Below are positions 50,090 through 58,696 of a stretch of 64,000 nt of DNA, piece after piece. How positions within the stretch are numbered: the first letter of the stretch is position 1; each line of letters begins with the position of its first letter. This DNA comes from an uncultured Marinobacter sp. GTDB taxonomy: Bacteria; Pseudomonadota; Gammaproteobacteria; Pseudomonadales; Oleiphilaceae. The DNA lies in the NCBI RefSeq assembly GCF_947259545.1, contig NZ_CAMYMK010000008.1, positions 248,001-312,000 of the forward strand, read 5' to 3'. Under the pieces are notes generated by a model that saw nothing but the letters and a program-made list of their open reading frames with translations, ran no database searches and was not told where the DNA came from. The position numbers and the translations under genes were made by a program.

Positions 50090-51369
50090 GCGGAAAATGT
50101 CCCCGGGTTATTGATGGGCAGGTCAACCTGGAACGTTGAACCTTTCCCAACCTCGCTTGTGGCGGTGATCTGGCCTCCATGCCGGGTAATGACTTTTTTG
50201 CAGATGGCGAGCCCCATGCCGGTGCCTTCATACTCGTCCCGTCCATGAAGACGCTTGAAGACCTCGAAAATCTGATTCCCGTACTGTGGGTCAAAGCCTA
50301 TGCCGTTATCTGTGACTGTTAACCGGTAGGTTTCATTGGAGACCGGAGCACCGGAAATCCGGATAACGGGCGGCGTGTCAGGTGACCGATACTTGAGGGC
50401 GTTGCTGATCAGATTCTGAATTACCTGTCTGAGCTGGGATCGATTTCCCGGCACAAAACCCTTGATATCTTTCTCAATGCGGGCATCACATTCCTCGATT
50501 CGCAGTTGCAGGTCTCTCTCGGCTTCGTCGGTCAGCTCTGCAAAAGAGACGCTCTCATAATCACGGCTTTGCGTGGTGACCCTGCTGTATGCCAGAAGGC
50601 TGTTGATAAGGGCTTCCATACGCTCGGCTGCATCACGAATGTAATAGACAAATTGTTGGCCTTTTTCGTCAAAACTTCCGTAGCGTCCGGAAGACAGAAG
50701 CTGCGTAAATGACATCAACTTCCTCAGGGGTTCTCTGAGATCATGGGAAGCGATAAAAGCAAACTGCTCAAGGTCTTCGTTGGATCGCTCGAGCGCCAGG
50801 GATTTGGCTTTCTCTTTCTCCTCTGCCTCCTTGCGATGCGCAATCTCCATTTCAAGCTGTTTCTTTGCTTCCAATAATTCCCTTACATGGTCCTGAAGTT
50901 CGTTCCGGGCTGAGCGGAGATTACTCTCAGAGGCCTTGCGCAGGTTGATCTCGGTCTGTAAATCGCTATTGGCTTTCTGGAGTTCCATAGGTCGGGGCAG
51001 GGCGAGCGCCTTCGGAATCAGCGGCCATATCAGTGCTGCGGTGAGGATAGAAACAATGGCGGTGACTGCTTTAACGGCGCCAGAGAGGTAATAATCACCA
51101 TTCCATATGTTCCAGACAGCCAACAGGTGGGTGGTGCCACAGGCAAAGATAAACAGGGCAAACAGGACGAACATCCACTGATATTCCAAATCCTTGCGCT
51201 TGATCATCAGAACGTAAAGGGCAACCGGGATCGTGAAATAAGCCACAGCGATCAGGATGTCGGAGATGGAATGCAGCAAAACTAGGTCTGGGCGCCACAA
51301 GTAGCAATGGCCGTGTCCCATAAAGGTTACGTCAAACCACTCATGCAGGCCATTGGCGTGATCATTCAC
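50086..51369 (-). CDS. histidine kinase with an ethylene-receptor-type membrane domain
   Basis: A 427-residue sensor kinase. Residues about 30-120 hold three membrane helices whose residues match the plant ETR1 ethylene-binding domain: Asp37 (HSISD), Tyr44 and Ile47-Pro48 (AYFTIP), Ile74, Cys77 and His81 (FACGTTHLL); Cys and His are the copper ligands. A coiled coil (about 125-200) links to a kinase core with phospho-acceptor His209 (ASHDLREPL), N-box (QNLISNALKYR), DNGIGFD and GTGMGLAI. No GAF domain intervenes. It heads a four-gene operon with overlapping stops. Ethylene is the predicted but unproven ligand. Confidence 0.9.
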   Translation of the reverse strand: MNDHANGLHEWFDVTFMGHGHCYLWRPDLVLLHSISDILIAVAYFTIPVALYVLMIKRKDLEYQWMFVLFALFIFACGTTHLLAVWNIWNGDYYLSGAVKAVTAIVSILTAALIWPLIPKALALPRPMELQKANSDLQTEINLRKASESNLRSARNELQDHVRELLEAKKQLEMEIAHRKEAEEKEKAKSLALERSNEDLEQFAFIASHDLREPLRKLMSFTQLLSSGRYGSFDEKGQQFVYYIRDAAERMEALINSLLAYSRVTTQSRDYESVSFAELTDEAERDLQLRIEECDARIEKDIKGFVPGNRSQLRQVIQNLISNALKYRSPDTPPVIRISGAPVSNETYRLTVTDNGIGFDPQYGNQIFEVFKRLHGRDEYEGTGMGLAICKKVITRHGGQITATSEVGKGSTFQVDLPINNPGTFSA

Positions 51370-51498
51370 TGGTGACTCCTTTTTGTAATAGCCGCCGTTG
51401 CGGTGTCGTCTGATTCACACCCCTTATGCAGCAGAATGCCTTACAAGATAATACCTTTATAGTTTAGTAACAGTTAATCATTTTAGCGTTGCCCCGAA

Positions 51499-52407
51499 TC
51501 AACGTTTGACGCTGCGCTGTTTCGGGCTGGCGGGCTTTTTCCGCTTCCCTGTTCCGTCAGATCGTTTACTCCCCTGTTTTCGTGTCGTACTTGGCTTCCC
51601 TGGCCCTCTGGGTGTTTTGCCGGGACGCTTCCCGGGGCCGCCACCGGGCTTGCGGGCATTCTTCTTGGGGGCGGGCTGTGCCTCTGATGTGGAATGGCGG
51701 ATTGCCTCAAACAGTTCCGCCAGTTCTTTCTGCGTCAGATCCCGCCACTGCCCCACCGCAAGTCCTCTCAGGCTGACATTCATAATGCGGATACGTTCGA
51801 GTTTGGTGACTTGGTAGCCGAAGTGCTCGCACATCCGGCGAATCTGCCGGTTCAACCCCTGAATCAGGGTGATGCGAAAGACAAACCGGGACTCCTGATT
51901 CACTTTGCACTTTTTCGTCACCGTGCCGAGTATTGGTACGCCGCCGGCCATGCCCTGGATGAATTCCCTGGTAATGGGTTTGTCGACGGTGACCAGGTAT
52001 TCCTTTTCGTGATTGTTGCCGGCCCGGAGGATCTTGTTGACGAGATCCCCGTTGCTGGTCATAAAGATCAGGCCCTGGGAATCCTTGTCCAGCCGTCCGA
52101 TGGGGAAAATCCGCTCACTGTGGCCCACAAATCGCTGGATATTGTGCTTTTCAGCGCTGTCGGTGGTACTGACGATACCTGTCGGTTTATTCAGGGCGAT
52201 AAAAACCAGGTCTTCTTTCGATCGCGGCTCAATGATCTGTCCGTTCACCTTGACCGTATCTCCCGGCAGTACCTGATCCCCCACTGTTGCCGGCTTGCCA
52301 TTGATACGGACACTGCCCTGTTCAATGTACCGATCAGCTTCACGGCGTGAACACAGACCGCTTTCACTGATGTATTTGTTAAGGCGGGTAGTGGTTCCGG
52401 AGGTCAT
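51499..52407 (-). CDS. rluF: 23S rRNA pseudouridine synthase, RluF type
   Basis: A 302-residue RsuA/RluF-family pseudouridine synthase. An S4 RNA-binding domain is at residues about 8-60 ([20 protein letters not shown]). The catalytic Asp lies in [10 protein letters not shown], with [10 protein letters not shown] and [16 protein letters not shown], a motif of RluF. The last 70 residues are a Lys/Arg/Pro/Gly low-complexity tail, likely nucleic-acid binding. In E. coli RluF modifies U2604 of 23S rRNA. It is convergent with nothing near and has a 128-base gap to the kinase gene. Confidence 0.92.
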   Translation of the reverse strand: MTSGTTTRLNKYISESGLCSRREADRYIEQGSVRINGKPATVGDQVLPGDTVKVNGQIIEPRSKEDLVFIALNKPTGIVSTTDSAEKHNIQRFVGHSERIFPIGRLDKDSQGLIFMTSNGDLVNKILRAGNNHEKEYLVTVDKPITREFIQGMAGGVPILGTVTKKCKVNQESRFVFRITLIQGLNRQIRRMCEHFGYQVTKLERIRIMNVSLRGLAVGQWRDLTQKELAELFEAIRHSTSEAQPAPKKNARKPGGGPGKRPGKTPRGPGKPSTTRKQGSKRSDGTGKRKKPASPKQRSVKR

Positions 52408-52614
52408 GGGGGTCCTGTGATAGGTTTGCTTATTGTCGGTGCCGGTTTTGTTCGGTGCATGATAACAGGGTCACCTGAATGCGCCAGTGATGGGCACCGT
52501 GGAACGGGATGTCATAAATGGTCAAATGTCCTGAATGCGTGAGATATTTCATGGTCAAGCAGGTACTATATATGTGTATAACATCAATATTCCCTCAAGG
52601 GTGTCTTGCCTACC

Positions 52615-53538
52615 ATGCCCGATCAGGAAAACGCCAACATGCTCGTTACAACTTCTCAGGGTTTGTTGCCGTTTATAGAATCCTTACCTGATGCTGTCAT
52701 TATTGCCAATGCTGAGCATGAGATCGTACTGGTCAACGCCCGTGCGGGGGAGATGTTCGGCTATCCTGTGGATGCTTTGGTAGGCTCGGACCTGAATATG
52801 CTCATTCCAATGCACCACAGGGATATTCACAGCCGGAATGTTAAGGGGTATTTCCGGGGGCCCCACGCTCGCCCAATGGGAGCCGGAGGGCGCTTCTCCG
52901 GACTGCGCGCCGACGGCACCGAAGTGCCGGTTGATATCATGATCAATGCCATTATGTTGGATGGGTCCAGGGTTGCTATGGCCCTGGTAAGGGACGTCAC
53001 CTATCAGCGTGAGCTGGAAGACCGACTGACTCTGGAATCGCTGACCGACGAAATGACCGGCTTCTATAACAGGAAGCACTTCAAAGCCCAGCTCAGGGCC
53101 CAGTACGCGGCATATGCCCGTTCCGGCCTCCCGGCTTCAGTGGTGATGTATGATTTCGATAGGTTCAAAGTCATCAATGATCAGTATGGCCATGCGGCCG
53201 GAGATCGGGTGCTGGTTGATGCCGCGAATCTGATTCATGAGGAGCTGCGGCCCATGGATGTGGCGTGCCGCGTGGGTGGTGAGGAGTTTGCGATTATCCT
53301 CCCGAACACAAAGCTGCAGGATGCTGTGACATTCGCCGAGCGAATTCGCCAACGCATTGAGCAAGTAGAGTTCAGGCTTGATGGCATAACCTTCTATTCC
53401 ACCATAACTGTAGGTGTAGCCTCATTTACATCAGCAGACAACTCTTACGATTCACTGATGCGGCGGGCTGACAATGCCCTTTACGCTGGCAAAGCCGCCG
53501 GGCGCAATTGTGTTATCTCCCAGGATTCATTAACGTAA
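52615..53538 (+). CDS. PAS-GGDEF diguanylate cyclase
   Basis: A 307-residue cytoplasmic protein. Residues about 10-125 form a PAS domain (IESLPDAVIIANAEHEIVLV, GEMFGYPVDAL, HHRDIHSRN, then DGTEVPVDIMINA). Residues about 140-305 form a GGDEF domain with active GGEEF and an upstream RPMD that fits an I-site. It should make c-di-GMP after a small-molecule or redox signal. I choose ATG 52615 over a TTG three codons earlier. The 200 bases upstream contain no gene and no clear promoter. Confidence 0.9.
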   Translation: MPDQENANMLVTTSQGLLPFIESLPDAVIIANAEHEIVLVNARAGEMFGYPVDALVGSDLNMLIPMHHRDIHSRNVKGYFRGPHARPMGAGGRFSGLRADGTEVPVDIMINAIMLDGSRVAMALVRDVTYQRELEDRLTLESLTDEMTGFYNRKHFKAQLRAQYAAYARSGLPASVVMYDFDRFKVINDQYGHAAGDRVLVDAANLIHEELRPMDVACRVGGEEFAIILPNTKLQDAVTFAERIRQRIEQVEFRLDGITFYSTITVGVASFTSADNSYDSLMRRADNALYAGKAAGRNCVISQDSLT

Positions 53539-53593
53539 GGCTCATTTGGATGGCCAGGCGGGACACCACGGCCATCAATTTTTGAGCTGAACT

Positions 53594-54007
53594 ATGTTGA
53601 AAATCTCCAACTCCGTTGAGCTGGCTGACTGGGAAATCGAGATCACGCAGATTCGTGCCCAGGGTGCCGGCGGCCAGAATGTGAACAAGGTGGCTTCGGC
53701 GGTACACCTCCGTTTTGATATCCTCCACTCCACTTTGCCACCCTTCTATAAACAGCGCCTGATGGCCTTATCCGATCAGCGCATCAGCAAGGATGGCATT
53801 GTGGTGATCAAAGCGCAGTCGTTCCGTACCCTGGAGCTAAACAAGGAAGACGCGCTGGAGCGTCTGAAGGAACTTATCCAGGAAGCGGTGAAGCAGCAGA
53901 AAGCCAGGCGCCCCACACGGCCCACGAAATCTTCTCAGCGCCGCCGTGTTGACAGTAAAACCCGGAAAGGAAAAACCAAGGCACTCAGGGGCAAAGTAAA
54001 AATCTGA
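53594..54007 (+). CDS. arfB: alternative ribosome-rescue factor ArfB
   Basis: A 137-residue class I release-factor-like peptidyl-tRNA hydrolase, the ICT1/YaeJ type. The catalytic GGQ is in GAGGQNVNKVAS. The basic C-terminal tail (KSSQRRRVDSKTRKGKTKAL) enters the empty mRNA channel of stalled ribosomes. It releases peptides from non-stop complexes. The start at 53594 begins MLKISNSV. The ABC ATPase gene starts 36 bases on. Confidence 0.92.
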   Translation: MLKISNSVELADWEIEITQIRAQGAGGQNVNKVASAVHLRFDILHSTLPPFYKQRLMALSDQRISKDGIVVIKAQSFRTLELNKEDALERLKELIQEAVKQQKARRPTRPTKSSQRRRVDSKTRKGKTKALRGKVKI

Positions 54008-54043
54008 CGCCCGGTTTCAGACCTTGAAAAGGAAGCCCTGAAC

Positions 54044-54655
54044 ATGCCCGACCTTCGGCTCGAAGACCTGTCCATTGGCTCTCTGGAAAATGTATCCATA
54101 ACCGTGTCGGCTGGTGAGGTGGTGTGCCTGTCCGGCCGTTCCGGCAGTGGCAAGAGCCGACTGCTGAGGGCCGTAGCGGACCTGGATGCCCACGGCGGTT
54201 CCGTTTGGCTGGGTAATACCGAACAGAGTGCTGTTCCGGGGCATCAGTGGCGGCGTCAGGTGGTGATGGTGCCCGCAGAAAGTCAGTGGTGGGCCGAGTG
54301 CGTGGGGGATCATTTTCCCGTTGTTAACAGCGTGGACGGCCATCGTTCACTCCCGGTAGCGGATCTGGGACTTGATGAGGCCGTGATGGGCTGGTCCGTG
54401 AGCCGATTGTCGTCAGGCGAGAAGCAGCGTTTGGCGCTGTTGCGGGCGATGGCCATGAACCCCTCCGCATTGCTTCTGGATGAACCGACAGCGAATCTGG
54501 ATGCTGATTCTGTGGCCCTGACAGAGCACTGGTTAAAGCAGGAAATCAACCAGCGCCAGTTGTCCGTGCTTTGGGTTGCCCATGATCGGGAGCAGATACA
54601 GCGGGTTGCCAGTCGCCATTTCACCATTCGCGGTCACGCGCTGGAGGCCTGCTGA
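54044..54655 (+). CDS. fetA: FetA-like ABC transporter ATPase
   Basis: A 203-residue ABC ATPase. Walker A is GRSGSGKSR (Arg in place of the usual Thr), the signature is LSSGEKQRLALL, Walker B is ALLLDEPTANLD and the H-loop is WVAHD. With the adjacent FetB-type permease it fits the FetAB pair implicated in iron export or homeostasis. The stop overlaps the fetB start (TGATG). Confidence 0.88.
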   Translation: MPDLRLEDLSIGSLENVSITVSAGEVVCLSGRSGSGKSRLLRAVADLDAHGGSVWLGNTEQSAVPGHQWRRQVVMVPAESQWWAECVGDHFPVVNSVDGHRSLPVADLGLDEAVMGWSVSRLSSGEKQRLALLRAMAMNPSALLLDEPTANLDADSVALTEHWLKQEINQRQLSVLWVAHDREQIQRVASRHFTIRGHALEAC

Positions 54656-55449
54656 TGGGTGTTATTGACCTGGCATGGTGGAAGCTGGCACTGGCAGCCG
54701 GACTGATTCTGTTACTGGCGGTCTTCACCTTTCTCGGCCGTTTGGGCGTAACCAGAAGTCTGCTGATTGCCAGCCTCCGGACCGGCATTCAGCTGGCGTT
54801 GATAGGCCTGGTGCTGGAAGCCCTGTTCGCGTCTTCCGGTCTGCACTGGATTGGCCTCATGGCGTTGGTGATGCTTCTGGTTGCCGGCAGGGAAGTGATG
54901 GCCAGGCAACAGCACCGGCTAACCGGTGGCTGGGCTTTTGGTATAGGCACCGGCGCCATGTTCCTGTCGTCGTTCACGGTGACGGTATTGACCCTTACTG
55001 TGGTGATTGGTCCAAACCCCTGGTACGCCCCCCAATACGCGATTCCGCTTCTGGGGATGATGCTGGGCAACACCATGACCGGCGTTGCGTTGAGTCTCGA
55101 TCGTTTAACGGAAGCGGTCTGGCGACAGCGCGCGGTCATTGAAAATCGCCTGATGCTGGGGCAGACATGGCAGGAGGCGGTAGGGGATATCCGCCGCGAT
55201 GCCATGCGCAGCGGTATGATGCCCTCGATTAACGCTATGGCGGCGGCCGGCATTGTCAGCTTGCCGGGCATGATGACCGGGCAAATCCTGGCGGGGAGCC
55301 CACCAGCGGTGGCCGTGAAATACCAGATCCTGGTGATGCTCACCATTACCGTTGGTACCGGTTTTGGTACCCTGATGGCGGTGGCATGGGGTAGCCGTCG
55401 CCTGTTCGATGACAGGGAGCGCCTGCGCCTGGATCGTTTGTCGGGATAA
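54655..55449 (+). CDS. fetB: FetB-like ABC transporter permease
   Basis: A 264-residue inner-membrane permease of the UPF0014/FetB family, with about seven helices. Family features are VTRSLLIASLRTGIQLALIG, MVLTLTVVIGPNPWYAP-type strand, GMMLGNTMTGVALSLDRL and PGMMTGQILAGSPPAVAVKYQIL. It works with FetA. E. coli FetAB lowers intracellular iron and protects from peroxide. The start overlaps fetA's stop by one base. Confidence 0.9.
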   Translation: MGVIDLAWWKLALAAGLILLLAVFTFLGRLGVTRSLLIASLRTGIQLALIGLVLEALFASSGLHWIGLMALVMLLVAGREVMARQQHRLTGGWAFGIGTGAMFLSSFTVTVLTLTVVIGPNPWYAPQYAIPLLGMMLGNTMTGVALSLDRLTEAVWRQRAVIENRLMLGQTWQEAVGDIRRDAMRSGMMPSINAMAAAGIVSLPGMMTGQILAGSPPAVAVKYQILVMLTITVGTGFGTLMAVAWGSRRLFDDRERLRLDRLSG

Positions 55450-55482
55450 ACCGGCGGCGCATTCCGCTTCTTCGTGGCAGGT

Positions 55483-55495
55483 GTTATAGTATAAC
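55483..55495. promoter_or_regulatory. Zur box upstream of cobW
   Basis: GTTATAGTATAAC is a perfect inverted repeat around one base and matches the core of the gammaproteobacterial Zur site (GTTATANTATAAC). It sits 34 bases before the CobW start, at a promoter-like position. It predicts derepression of this GTPase under zinc limitation. Confidence 0.8.
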
Positions 55496-55529
55496 GGTAA
55501 TCCTCAGAACATCCGCTACGGGCAGCTCC

Positions 55530-56507
55530 ATGAAGACACCGATTCCCACCAACCTGATCCTCGGCTTTCTGGGGGTCGGTAAAACCACCGCCATACTCGA
55601 TTTGCTGAAAAACCGACCGGAAGGGGAGGTCTGGGCGGTTCTGGTCAATGAATTTGGCGAGGTCGGGATCGATGGCGCCCTGTTGGAGACGGAAGGGGCG
55701 TTTGTCCGCGAAGTCCCCGGCGGTTGTATGTGTTGTGTCGCCGGGTTGCCCATGCAGATTGGCCTCAATCAATTGATCCACAAAGCCAGGCCGGACCGCC
55801 TGCTGATTGAACCAACCGGCCTGGGCCATCCATCGCAGATCATAGACACCCTGACCAGCGAACACTATCAGAATGTGCTCGCCCTGGGTCCGGTGATTGG
55901 CCTGGTGGACCCTCGTCGCCTGGAGGAGCGCCGGGTGGTGGAGAATGTGCAGTTCCGCGATCAGGTGGCGGCAGCCGATATTCTGGTAGCCAACAAGGTC
56001 GACACCTGCTCACCGGAGCAACTGTCTGCTTTCGATCTCTGGGCTGCGAAGCTTGAACCCTCCAAGCAGGCAATCTGCCACACCAGTTTCGGGCGTCTGG
56101 CACTGGAGTGGCTTGACGGCAACACCGACCTGCGGGAAGTGACGGATCCCCAGGCTCACCACCATCACGATCACCAACCAAAACCTGACCCGGCCGTGTC
56201 AATTACCGATGAGCCCTGGCAGCGGGTGAGCAATGAGGGGCAGGGCTATTTCAGTGTCGGCTGGCGAGTTCATCCGGACTTGGTGCTGGATGAGAATGGT
56301 CTTCTGGCGCTGGCCCTGGATGATCGGCTATCACGCTTCAAGGCGGTCGTTCACTGCACTGAGGGTTGGCGTGCGATGAATATGGCGGACGGCGCTCTTT
56401 CTGTGGTTGAAGCGGAGGCCCGGGATATGTCGCGGATCGAGATTATTGCGTCTTTGGCGCTGGATGCGGAAGCGCTCGATCACCAGCTCCGGGCACTTTG
56501 TGCATGA
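55530..56507 (+). CDS. CobW/COG0523 family metal GTPase
   Basis: A 325-residue G3E GTPase. Walker A is GFLGVGKTT and the metal site is GGCMCC (CxCC, about residues 69-72). NKVD is the guanine-binding motif. A His-rich insert (HHHHDHQ, about residue 210) and a CobW C-terminal domain follow. Such proteins insert or transfer zinc to client enzymes. The Zur box upstream marks it as a zinc-starvation form. The stop overlaps the methyltransferase start (ATGA), which makes that enzyme a candidate client. Confidence 0.93.
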   Translation: MKTPIPTNLILGFLGVGKTTAILDLLKNRPEGEVWAVLVNEFGEVGIDGALLETEGAFVREVPGGCMCCVAGLPMQIGLNQLIHKARPDRLLIEPTGLGHPSQIIDTLTSEHYQNVLALGPVIGLVDPRRLEERRVVENVQFRDQVAAADILVANKVDTCSPEQLSAFDLWAAKLEPSKQAICHTSFGRLALEWLDGNTDLREVTDPQAHHHHDHQPKPDPAVSITDEPWQRVSNEGQGYFSVGWRVHPDLVLDENGLLALALDDRLSRFKAVVHCTEGWRAMNMADGALSVVEAEARDMSRIEIIASLALDAEALDHQLRALCA

Positions 56508-57136
56508 TCTGTCCGGTATGTGAAGGTGGGGGACTCCGGCCGTTTCAACGAGTGCGGGGCACCGCTTATCATCGTTGTCCGGACTGTGAGGCAACGGTGA
56601 TGGACCCCGCTCACTGGCTGACCCCGGAGCAGGAAAGGGACATCTATGATCTTCATGATAATGATCCTGATGACCCCGGTTACCGGCGTTTCCTGTCCAG
56701 ACTGACGGCACCATTACTGGATCGCCTGTCTGATGGCGCCCACGGACTGGACTTTGGCTGCGGACCGGGGCCGGCGCTGGCAAGGATCATGGAAGCCGCG
56801 GGCATGACGGTCAGCCTCTACGATCCATTCTTTCATCCTGAGTCATCGGTATTGGATCGATGCTATGACTTTGTCACCTGCACGGAAGTGGTGGAGCATC
56901 TGCATCGCCCCCATGAAGTCTTCCTGGAGCTTGACCGGCTGGTGAAGCCCGGTGGCTGGGTGGGCGTGATGACCTGCTTTCAGACCGACGATAGCAAATT
57001 TGCCAACTGGCACTATCGCCGCGATCCCACCCATGTTGTTTTTTATCGTGAGGCAACGATGGGGTGGTTGGCAGAGAAGCTGGGCTGGGCCATGGAAGTG
57101 CCGGTCAAGGACGTGGTCCTGTTTCGAAAACCCTGA
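56504..57136 (+). CDS. zinc-ribbon class I SAM methyltransferase
   Basis: A 210-residue protein. An N-terminal zinc ribbon (CPVC ... CPDC, about residues 3-30) precedes a class I methyltransferase with GLDFGCGPGPALARIM (motif I), VSLYDP and VTCTEVVEHLHRP (post-I), LVKPGGWVGVMT. The zinc site suggests control or folding by zinc and fits co-expression with the CobW protein. The acceptor is unknown. The ATG at 56504 overlaps the cobW stop; a GTG two codons earlier is an alternative. Confidence 0.85.
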   Translation: MICPVCEGGGLRPFQRVRGTAYHRCPDCEATVMDPAHWLTPEQERDIYDLHDNDPDDPGYRRFLSRLTAPLLDRLSDGAHGLDFGCGPGPALARIMEAAGMTVSLYDPFFHPESSVLDRCYDFVTCTEVVEHLHRPHEVFLELDRLVKPGGWVGVMTCFQTDDSKFANWHYRRDPTHVVFYREATMGWLAEKLGWAMEVPVKDVVLFRKP

Positions 57137-57140
57137 AGGC

Positions 57141-58145
57141 TCACGGCTCGATTGGCGCAGGGCATTGGATAACAGGGCAGTTGACGTTGTCCGAGTGGGA
57201 CTTGTCCGGGTTCTGTCCGGATGGCGCTTCGAAGCGTCCCGGTGCCAGTGTTGCCGCACAAGCGGCCGCTTCCCTGGCCTGGGAAGGGCAGTCAGCCCGG
57301 TTGAGTGCCTGGGACAGGTTATACCAGCCTGGGGCCAGCCCGGGAAAGCGTTCAGTCATCCGGTGGTATCGTTCGACAGCCGTTGTCCAATCGGCTTGCG
57401 AGTAAGCAATATTCCCCTGTCCCATCACGGCGGCGGGCTGGTCAGGCCATCTTGCTTCCGCCGTCTTGTAGGCTGTCATCGCGGAAAAGGTACGTCCGGT
57501 GGTTTCCAGATCATGGGCGGCCATCAGGTAATCCAGTGGCTTCGCGGTGGCAGGTAACTGATCCGGTTTCATCACCACAGCCGACCAGCGTTCGGCCCGG
57601 CTCCAGGTTTTATTGAAGACGGTCAGGTTTTGCTCATGGCGTTCGCGGGTATCGGTGTGGAGTATGATGTGACGCTCTTCCGGATCGAAGCCGATCACGA
57701 CGGCAAAATGCCATTGTGGCCACCAGTTGAATCCCAGGTTTTGCATCACCAGTACCGGATTTCCGGCAGCGACCTCCGAGAGCAGGTTTTCCAGCGTGCC
57801 ATCCAGTTCGTAGACCAGCATGCCATGGCTTCTGGCTCCCGCTACCAGTTCGACGCGTAAGCTGCCCTTTTTTCCGGGCAGATAAACCAGTTCTTTCAGT
57901 ATTTCCGGGTTGGTCTCAAGTCCGCGGGCATTCAGCATCATCGCCAGGGAGGCGGGACCACACTGGTAGCGTTCCTGGGCGTGGAAAGGCACGGAGTTGA
58001 GAATGGTTCGCTGATGAATGTCAGCATGACTGCCCGCAACAGGCTGTTCCGGCCATTTTGGGCTGCTGGCGCAACCTGCCAGGAGCATGACCAGCGCCAG
58101 GCTGATCAAGAGTCCGGACAGGCTGCGGAGGCGGAAAATAGTCAC
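57141..58145 (-). CDS. PA2778-family C39-like cysteine peptidase lipoprotein
   Basis: A 334-residue protein with a lipoprotein signal (LLAGC). Residues about 45-190 are a C39-type peptidase fold with active-site Cys in RYQCGPASLAMML, His in WHFAVVIGFD, and the third acid near HTDTRE. Residues about 210-300 resemble TPR helices (YKTAEARWPDQPAAV, ERFPGLAPGWYNLSQAL). Its downstream partner is PA2779-like. Most C39 peptidases cut double-glycine leader peptides, but this group is not attached to an ABC exporter. The role is unknown. Confidence 0.86.
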   Translation of the reverse strand: MTIFRLRSLSGLLISLALVMLLAGCASSPKWPEQPVAGSHADIHQRTILNSVPFHAQERYQCGPASLAMMLNARGLETNPEILKELVYLPGKKGSLRVELVAGARSHGMLVYELDGTLENLLSEVAAGNPVLVMQNLGFNWWPQWHFAVVIGFDPEERHIILHTDTRERHEQNLTVFNKTWSRAERWSAVVMKPDQLPATAKPLDYLMAAHDLETTGRTFSAMTAYKTAEARWPDQPAAVMGQGNIAYSQADWTTAVERYHRMTERFPGLAPGWYNLSQALNRADCPSQAREAAACAATLAPGRFEAPSGQNPDKSHSDNVNCPVIQCPAPIEP

Positions 58146-58173
58146 TTGGTTTCAACGTACCTGGCAGCGAGCT

Positions 58174-58575
58174 TTAGCGAATACAGTTAATGAACGAGAA
58201 CAGATTGGTCGCGCAAAGCATGTCGGTGATTATGAACACCAGGAGGAACAGGACGATAATGCCCACAACCCCTTCACCCACTTCAGCTTGCGCCAGTTGT
58301 TGCTCAAATTCTGCCAGTTCCGAGGGCGTCAGGTTCTGGATTCGTTCTTCGACAACCTCCTGACTCACTCCCATGTCCGCCAGTTTGTCTTTGACCTCCT
58401 GCTGTTCAAGCATGTTCAGGAGAGACTCACGGTCCAGGTCGGCACGCTGTTCGGTCAGTAGTTCCCCGGTGCCAACAACGTCAGCTGTCGCAGCAGATGA
58501 CCAAACCGTTGTCATGGCCATCAGGATGGCCAGGAAGAACGACATATATCTCAGGTTTTTGCGGATTGATTGCAT
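58174..58575 (-). CDS. PA2779 family small membrane protein
   Basis: A 133-residue protein with an N-terminal signal peptide or helix (about residues 10-32), an acidic helical middle (ERIQNLTPSELAEFEQQL) and a C-terminal membrane helix with two Cys (IITDMLCATNLFSFINCIR). It matches the PA2779 family, found next to PA2778-type C39 peptidases. It may be the substrate or a partner of that peptidase. It precedes the peptidase gene by 28 bases on the same strand, so the two are one operon. Confidence 0.85.
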   Translation of the reverse strand: MQSIRKNLRYMSFFLAILMAMTTVWSSAATADVVGTGELLTEQRADLDRESLLNMLEQQEVKDKLADMGVSQEVVEERIQNLTPSELAEFEQQLAQAEVGEGVVGIIVLFLLVFIITDMLCATNLFSFINCIR

Positions 58576-58696
58576 CCCTCACTCCTGTTTTCGGTGATGG
58601 TCCTCGTTTCACGCTAAATCAGCAGTTTGATCAGGATCAACTTAATACTTTGTCATACGTATCTCATAGTTGCAGGCCAGGCATGCTTTCCGGCAA

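Noticed and set aside
54789..55865. 358-codon minus-strand frame
   Set aside because: It covers fetB and the start of cobW, including the Zur box, and would destroy a consistent plus-strand operon.
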